Source: Treponema sp.
GTDB taxonomy: Bacteria; Spirochaetota; Spirochaetia; Treponematales; Breznakiellaceae
Assembly (NCBI GenBank): GCA_031263435.1
Contig: JAISFT010000027.1
Coordinates: 1-9,747, forward strand
Direction: 5' to 3'
DNA: 9,747 nucleotides
Part shown: one piece after another, positions 5,653-9,747 of the stretch
How the letters are laid out: each line of letters starts with the position of its first letter
How positions within the stretch are numbered: the stretch's first letter is position 1
Notes under the pieces: generated by a model
What the model was told of the DNA's origin: nothing
What the model saw: only the letters and a program-made list of their open reading frames with translations
The model's database searches: none
Position numbers and translations under genes: made by a program

Positions 5653-8294
5653 TATCCGTCCTTTTTCAAGAATCCCGCTTCGGCGGCAGCCTGTACCGCA
5701 TGGGATCGATTTACTGCCCCCAGTTTGTTATAAATACTGCGAATTACGCTCTTGACGGTGTTGATTGAAAGGGACAGCATTCCGGCAATTTCCGTCCGGG
5801 TAAGGCCCTGGGACAAACAGGAAAGGACTTCCCGCTCCCGGCGGGAGAGGTTTGGCCTTGACGCAAGATGGCGCTGGGGCAAAACACGGGGCTGGCCCAT
5901 ACGGCGCCCTTCCTGGCAGGTCTCCCGTTCTTTTAATGTCCCGGCAACGGAAAACAGTTTTTTTGCATAGGCCGCGGCCTCCCGCCTCTGGGCTGCGATC
6001 CATTCCGGGCTTACACCGGGGATGGATTCTTTAAGGGCCCAGTCCATGAGGGACCGGGTATAGCGGCCAAGTTCAACAAAGGGAACTGCGATGCCGCTGG
6101 ACAGGGACAACTGATACGCGGAACACAGCACCGCCGCGGCTTCCCTGAAGTCCCTGGCGTTATAGCGGCACACCGCCTCCAGGGCCAGGGTTTCCAGCCG
6201 GCCAAACAGCAGACTCCCCTCAGTATCCCTGCGATCCTCCAGGGAAGCCAGGGCGGCGGGATATTTTTTTTCGCCCAGGTGGTATTTGGCCTTTACCAGA
6301 ATTTCCAGACCCCGGCCCCGTTCGTTAATCTCGCCCTCTTCAAAATCATTTTTCAGCCAGGGGGCAAGCCTCTCCTTTTCCCCAATCTGGGTATAGAACC
6401 AGCCCATAATTATATCGTAATGGATAAGACGGTTACGGTAGTATTCCTGTTTTTTCTGGTCCTCAAGAAAGACCAGAATATTTTTTATTTCCTGCCAGTC
6501 CCCCCGGTAAATACCGATCCGCAGAAGATAAAAGAGGGAACGGTTTTCTATTTCGTATTGTTCCTGTTCCCGGGCCTTCTTCAGCGCCCCGCGGACAAGG
6601 CTTTCCGCCTTCGTCAGATCTCCCCGAAAGTACGCGTATTCCCCCCGGGCAAGGTCGTCCATGCCGTACATGCAGCCCCCGAAGGCCCGGACCCCGAAGG
6701 GAACGCTTTTTTCCAGGGCCGCAAGGTAGGGAACAATCTTTTCCTCCTCCGGATCCCGTACCCGGCATATATAGGAGCCCAGCATTATTACCGAAACCGG
6801 GGGCCGGGCGGCATGGGAACACAGGGGACTGTAATGGGCCGCTTTTTCAAAGTATTCACAGTAACCATAATCCCCGGTATCCGCACTGGTAATAAGGCCC
6901 ACAAAACCCAGATACAGGTAACAGTCCCGCAGGGCCCGGCAGGTCTCTTCCGGCCCCGGCAGGGCGGGGTCCGCGGGAAGGGATTCTTCAAGACGCCGTA
7001 TATGCTGCCGCAGCCGCGCCTTACACTCGTCAAAAAGCCCCAGGCTCATACTTATCTTGCCGCGGAGCGCCTCCATCATGGGATTTTCCCGGTACAGGGA
7101 TTCGGGAGCCCGGTCAAGCAGCTCCATAAGGTGGGTGGCGGTATGGTGGTGGAATATCAGGGGAAGCCTGTCAATAATATCAATAATACTGTTATAATCC
7201 CCGGATTTTTCGTAGTAACTAAGGGCGTCCACCCGGCGATCGTGGCTGACACACCACTGGGCCGCAGTACGGTAGATTTCCTGTTTTTCCTGTTCGTCAA
7301 GCCCGGCCTGTTTAAGGGTAAGACATTCAAGAAAAAGATGGTGGATGCTGTAGCTGTCGGAATAGGGATCGCGGTGGATAAAGGAACCGATCTTCTCCAT
7401 CTCCGCAATAAGATCTTTTTTGGGATTCAGGGCCTCCAGCAGTTCCCGGGGCAAAAAATCAATAAGGGTAAGCTTGACAAGGAATTTTTGCAGTTCCGGT
7501 GAAAGACCGGCCAAAACCTCCGTTTCCAGCAGACGAAATATATTGGAGCGCATTCCCGGCAGCCGGTGGCCCTCCATCATAAGGGCCGGCACAGACAGGC
7601 GTTTAAGGAACAGGGCGGAAAGATAGGTGGCAAAGGCCCAGCCCTCGGTATCCCGGCAAACCTGGGCAATCGTCTGGTGGCTTACCCCAATCCCCTGGAT
7701 ACGGAAATACTCCGCGGTTTCCTCCACGGTAAAACGCAGGTCCTCCTCGGTTATGCCCGTATGGATCTGCCGGGAATTCAGCGCGGCAATGTCGATGCCG
7801 GAAATGTTCCGGGAAATGATGATGGAAACAATATTGGGGAAGGGAGTAGTTACGGACTGCTCCATAAAACGGAGTACTTCCCTGTTTTGAATCAGATGAT
7901 AATCATCGTAAACAAAGACATAGCGGGCCTGGTTATCAATACTCTCCCGGGGTATGTTCAGATAATGGTCAAAACGGCGTCCGGTACCCGGAAATCCATG
8001 CTCCTCCAGCCGCTGGGCCGTTTTTTTGCTGAAAAAACTAACAGTGGCAGTAAAATTCTCCCAGAAACGTTCTTCAATATTGTCCCGCTCGGAAAGCTGC
8101 ATCCACGCAGTAATGAAGTTACGGGTCCGCAAAAATGAATAAACCGCATGAGTTTTCCCGTATCCCGCCCCGGCAATGACGGTAACGACCGGACTGTCCA
8201 TTGCCTTTTCCAGCAAACGGTGAATCCGAGGACGTTCAAGGTACGATTGGTTTCCTTCCCGAAGGGGGACGGTACTACGTATTGACGTGATCAC
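5652..8294 (-). CDS. MalT-type LuxR-family ATPase transcriptional regulator (upstream copy)
   Basis: First gene of the minus-strand operon, 880 aa, paralogous to the 917-aa gene that follows it. The NTPase domain shows Walker A AGAGYGKT (41-48), Walker B VFVYDD (126-131), IIISRN (158-163), DLRFTVEE (185-192) and DTEGWA (215-220). A helical TPR-like sensor region spans about 340-750, including RGEYAYFRGDLTKAESLVRG (550-569). The C-terminal LuxR HTH (815-877) contains LSRREREVLSCLSQGLTRTE and YNKLGAVNRSHAV. The start is GTG: AGGA lies six bases upstream (8301-8304) and a strong promoter ends just before it, which together support this start over later ones. It is expected to act as an ATP-dependent, effector-responsive activator in the cytoplasm; the ligand is unknown. 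Being first in the operon and directly beside the divergent promoter region, it is the natural candidate to control that region. TVKSV replaces the common TVKxH in the HTH. Confidence 0.93.
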   Translation of the reverse strand: MITSIRSTVPLREGNQSYLERPRIHRLLEKAMDSPVVTVIAGAGYGKTHAVYSFLRTRNFITAWMQLSERDNIEERFWENFTATVSFFSKKTAQRLEEHGFPGTGRRFDHYLNIPRESIDNQARYVFVYDDYHLIQNREVLRFMEQSVTTPFPNIVSIIISRNISGIDIAALNSRQIHTGITEEDLRFTVEETAEYFRIQGIGVSHQTIAQVCRDTEGWAFATYLSALFLKRLSVPALMMEGHRLPGMRSNIFRLLETEVLAGLSPELQKFLVKLTLIDFLPRELLEALNPKKDLIAEMEKIGSFIHRDPYSDSYSIHHLFLECLTLKQAGLDEQEKQEIYRTAAQWCVSHDRRVDALSYYEKSGDYNSIIDIIDRLPLIFHHHTATHLMELLDRAPESLYRENPMMEALRGKISMSLGLFDECKARLRQHIRRLEESLPADPALPGPEETCRALRDCYLYLGFVGLITSADTGDYGYCEYFEKAAHYSPLCSHAARPPVSVIMLGSYICRVRDPEEEKIVPYLAALEKSVPFGVRAFGGCMYGMDDLARGEYAYFRGDLTKAESLVRGALKKAREQEQYEIENRSLFYLLRIGIYRGDWQEIKNILVFLEDQKKQEYYRNRLIHYDIIMGWFYTQIGEKERLAPWLKNDFEEGEINERGRGLEILVKAKYHLGEKKYPAALASLEDRRDTEGSLLFGRLETLALEAVCRYNARDFREAAAVLCSAYQLSLSSGIAVPFVELGRYTRSLMDWALKESIPGVSPEWIAAQRREAAAYAKKLFSVAGTLKERETCQEGRRMGQPRVLPQRHLASRPNLSRREREVLSCLSQGLTRTEIAGMLSLSINTVKSVIRSIYNKLGAVNRSHAVQAAAEAGFLKKDG

Positions 8295-8312
8295 TTTTAG
8301 TCCTGTGCATAA

Positions 8313-8341
8313 ATTGTAACCCTTATATTCTTACTTTTCAA
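8313..8341 (-). promoter_or_regulatory. Sigma70-like promoter of the four-regulator operon
   Basis: Reading the minus strand, TTGAAA (8341-8336) is followed by a 17-base spacer and TACAAT (8318-8313). Both hexamers match the consensus at five of six positions and the spacing is ideal. Transcription would start near 8306, giving a leader of about 12 bases that carries the AGGA ribosome site of the GTG start at 8294. This is the only strong promoter I see for the left block. Confidence 0.72.
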
Positions 8342-8347
8342 GAAAAG
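8334..8347. promoter_or_regulatory. Perfect dyad over the shared -35 region, candidate operator
   Basis: CTTTTC (8334-8339), two central bases AA, then GAAAAG (8342-8347) form a perfect 6+2+6 inverted repeat. It covers the predicted -35 boxes of both divergent promoters. A protein bound here could affect both operons at once. Binding by any regulator in the window is inference. Confidence 0.45.
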
Positions 8348-8363
8348 CTTCATCATGTATGAT
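8335..8363 (+). promoter_or_regulatory. Sigma70-like promoter of the fliG-like/M16C operon
   Basis: TTTTCA (8335-8340, four of six consensus positions), a 17-base spacer, then TATGAT (8358-8363, five of six). Transcription would start about 8369-8371, which is the ATG of the FliG-like gene, leaving essentially no leader. I saw no flagellar sigma28-type sequence (TAAA...GCCGATAA) in the spacer. A dyad ATCAT-GT-ATGAT (8352-8363) covers the -10 box. Confidence 0.6.
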
Positions 8364-8369
8364 TGAAAC

Positions 8370-9428
8370 ATGCACCGCCCCGTGGAATCTTCCGCTCTAC
8401 CGTTCATCAAGACGTCAAAAACAGAGGATCGGGAACAAAAGGAATCCAAATACCGCCGGGTAGCCAAATTTTTGATCCTCGCCGGTGCAGAAGAGGCCGC
8501 CCGGATCCTCCCCCGCCTGGAACCGGAGCAAATAGAGGCAGTTTCCCGGGAAATCGCCGCCATCCGGGGTATTACGACAGAAGAGGGGGAGAAAATTCTG
8601 GATGAATTCCGATCCCTGATCTCCTCCACCTGCCGCTTCGGGGGGACCTTCTCCGGGGGCCCGGAGGCGGCCCGCCGGATTCTCTATGCCGCGTTCGGCC
8701 CCGGACGGGGGGAAGAGCTCCTGAACAGAGCCATGCCCCCTTCCGCCGAAAGCCCCTTCAGTTTCCTGGAAGATCTTAAAACCGAACAGATATACCTTTT
8801 GTTGAAGGATGAATCCCCCGCGGCCGCGGCGATGGTCCTCTCCCGGCTTTCCCCCCGGCTCTGCGCGGCCGTCCTGGCCGGAATCCCCGTAAAGGACCGG
8901 GCGGAACTGCTGCGCCGCATTGCCCGCCAGGGCGAAGTATCCCCGGAGGTGCTGAAACAGGCCGCCCAGACCCTCCGGGAGAAGGCCCAGACCTTCGGAC
9001 AGACCGATACACTGGAAATAAACGGCATAAAGGCCCTGGCCGATATTCTGCGGCAGGGGGATTACTCTTTTGGGGACAAGATACTCAAAGACCTGGCGGA
9101 GCAGGACAACAGCCTGGGCCAGAACCTGAGAGACCGGATGCTTACCCTGGACGATGCCCTTGCCGTGGACGACAGAACCCTCCAGGAAAAACTCAGAACC
9201 ATGACGAACCGGGACATCGCCCTGCTCCTGAAGGGCAAGGGGCCGGAATTTACGGAAAAACTGCTTTCCAATGTGTCCGGCGAGCGGAGACAGACTATCC
9301 GCGAGGAGTGGGAAATCATGGGACCGGTACCGCGGAAGGATGTAGACGAGGCGGTTCGGAATTTTCTTGACTGGCTGTGGGCCGCTGGGCCGCAGGTTTT
9401 ACAAACAACAAAGGATGTGGGTCTATGA
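8370..9428 (+). CDS. fliG: FliG-like flagellar motor-switch protein (divergent spirochaetal FliG1 type)
   Basis: FliG family protein of 352 aa, close to the usual 330-345. FliG forms the rotor ring on the MS ring, binds FliM and contacts stator MotA. The FliG_N-like part is about 28-110 (AGAEEAARILPRLEPEQIEA), the middle domain about 133-205, and the C-terminal domain about 217-335 (NGIKALADILRQGDYSFGDK, DDRTLQEKLR, IALLLKGKGPEF, LLSN). Motifs conserved in working rotor FliGs are eroded here: EHPQ is ESPA (148-151), MFxF is MLTL (257-260), and at the torque helix Arg is replaced by Glu305 and Arg by Pro321, while the acidic pair is kept as Glu312-Glu313. This suits the second FliG of spirochaetes (FliG1) rather than the main rotor protein. 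The ATG directly follows an in-frame stop region and has no clear ribosome site; the predicted promoter places the transcript start at or within a base of the ATG. The gene overlaps the next gene by four bases. Confidence 0.9.
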   Translation: MHRPVESSALPFIKTSKTEDREQKESKYRRVAKFLILAGAEEAARILPRLEPEQIEAVSREIAAIRGITTEEGEKILDEFRSLISSTCRFGGTFSGGPEAARRILYAAFGPGRGEELLNRAMPPSAESPFSFLEDLKTEQIYLLLKDESPAAAAMVLSRLSPRLCAAVLAGIPVKDRAELLRRIARQGEVSPEVLKQAAQTLREKAQTFGQTDTLEINGIKALADILRQGDYSFGDKILKDLAEQDNSLGQNLRDRMLTLDDALAVDDRTLQEKLRTMTNRDIALLLKGKGPEFTEKLLSNVSGERRQTIREEWEIMGPVPRKDVDEAVRNFLDWLWAAGPQVLQTTKDVGL

Positions 9429-9747
9429 ACAGCTTAACCTTGGAAAAGGGCCGGCGCTTGAGCAACGGATTCGAAATTATTGACGTGATTGAACTGGCCG
9501 AATTAAAGGCCGCAGGCATCTGGGCCCGGCACACAAGCGGCGCCCAGGTTTTTCACATCCTCAACGATGATCACGAAAATCTCTTTGCCTTTGCCTTTGC
9601 CACCGCGGTTAAAAATTCCACCGGTGTTGCCCATATTCTGGAACATTCGGTACTCTGCGGCTCCGAACATTACCCCTGTAAAGACGCCTTCCCCCTGCTG
9701 GAACAGGGAAGCCTGCAAACCTACCTGAACGCCTGGACCTTCCCGGA
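9425..9747 (+). CDS. M16C (PreP/presequence-protease-like) zinc metalloprotease, N-terminal fragment
   Basis: First 107 codons of a protein cut by the window edge. Residues 67-84 (GVAHILEHSVLCGSEHYP) contain the inverted zinc motif HxxEH: H70 and H74 as zinc ligands and E73 as the catalytic base. This is followed by KDAFPLLEQGSLQTYLNAWT (87-106), the characteristic PreP/Cym1 continuation, so M16 subfamily C is clear. Complete members are about 950-1050 aa with two homologous halves enclosing a chamber that degrades short unstructured peptides; the third zinc ligand would lie beyond the window. No signal peptide is visible, so a cytoplasmic location is likely. The ATG overlaps the stop of the FliG-like gene (ATGA), with AAGGA at 9411-9415 nine bases upstream, implying co-transcription and probably coupled translation. 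Nothing in the sequence links it functionally to motility. Confidence 0.93.
   Translation, partial: MNSLTLEKGRRLSNGFEIIDVIELAELKAAGIWARHTSGAQVFHILNDDHENLFAFAFATAVKNSTGVAHILEHSVLCGSEHYPCKDAFPLLEQGSLQTYLNAWTFP

Noticed and set aside
8281..8291. Eleven-base repeat ATTGACGTGAT, also at 9479-9489, as a paired operator
   Set aside because: Both copies lie within coding codons of unrelated genes, have no dyad of matching length in common, and two occurrences over 1.2 kb can arise by chance.
2899..8294. Quorum-sensing (LuxI/LuxR) function for the two LuxR-family proteins
   Set aside because: Both have an NTPase plus a helical sensor region of the MalT type. Neither has an autoinducer-binding domain, and no synthase gene is present.
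8297..8629. Minus-strand frame of 110 codons opposite the start of the FliG-like gene
   Set aside because: It runs across the promoter region and opposite clear FliG coding sequence, and its translation resembles no known protein.

Overview
The window looks like chromosomal DNA of a spirochaete, most likely a Treponema-type organism. Base composition is roughly half G+C and coding density is very high. The best clue is a divergent FliG paralogue of the kind spirochaetes carry in addition to their canonical rotor FliG. The species cannot be fixed from the sequence alone. There are six protein genes and no stretch over 300 bases without a gene. The only non-coding segments are 1-27, 1384-1401, 2821-2898 and 8295-8369. 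I see no tRNA, rRNA, CRISPR array, insertion sequence or attachment site.

Left block (28-8294, minus strand): four regulator genes in a row and nothing else. In transcription order these are two large MalT-type LuxR-family ATPase regulators (880 aa, 5652-8294; 917 aa, 2899-5652) joined by a one-base TAATG overlap, then two AraC-family regulators with a PocR-type sensor domain (472 aa, 1402-2820; 451 aa, 28-1383) 18 bases apart. Each pair is a tandem duplication. A 78-base gap separates the pairs. The whole block can be read from one strong sigma70-like promoter at 8313-8341, possibly with a weak internal promoter in the 78-base gap.

Right block (8370-9747, plus strand): a degenerate FliG-like protein, followed with an ATGA overlap by the start of a PreP/M16C zinc metalloprotease that runs off the window.

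The two blocks diverge from a 75-base spacer. There the two predicted -35 boxes lie on the same bases on opposite strands, inside a perfect 14-base dyad (8334-8347). This is a plausible shared switch point. The plus-strand promoter places the predicted transcription start on the fliG-like ATG, suggesting a leaderless mRNA. The window contains no enzymes or transporters for the regulators to control. Their targets must lie beyond the left edge, elsewhere in the genome, or be one another.
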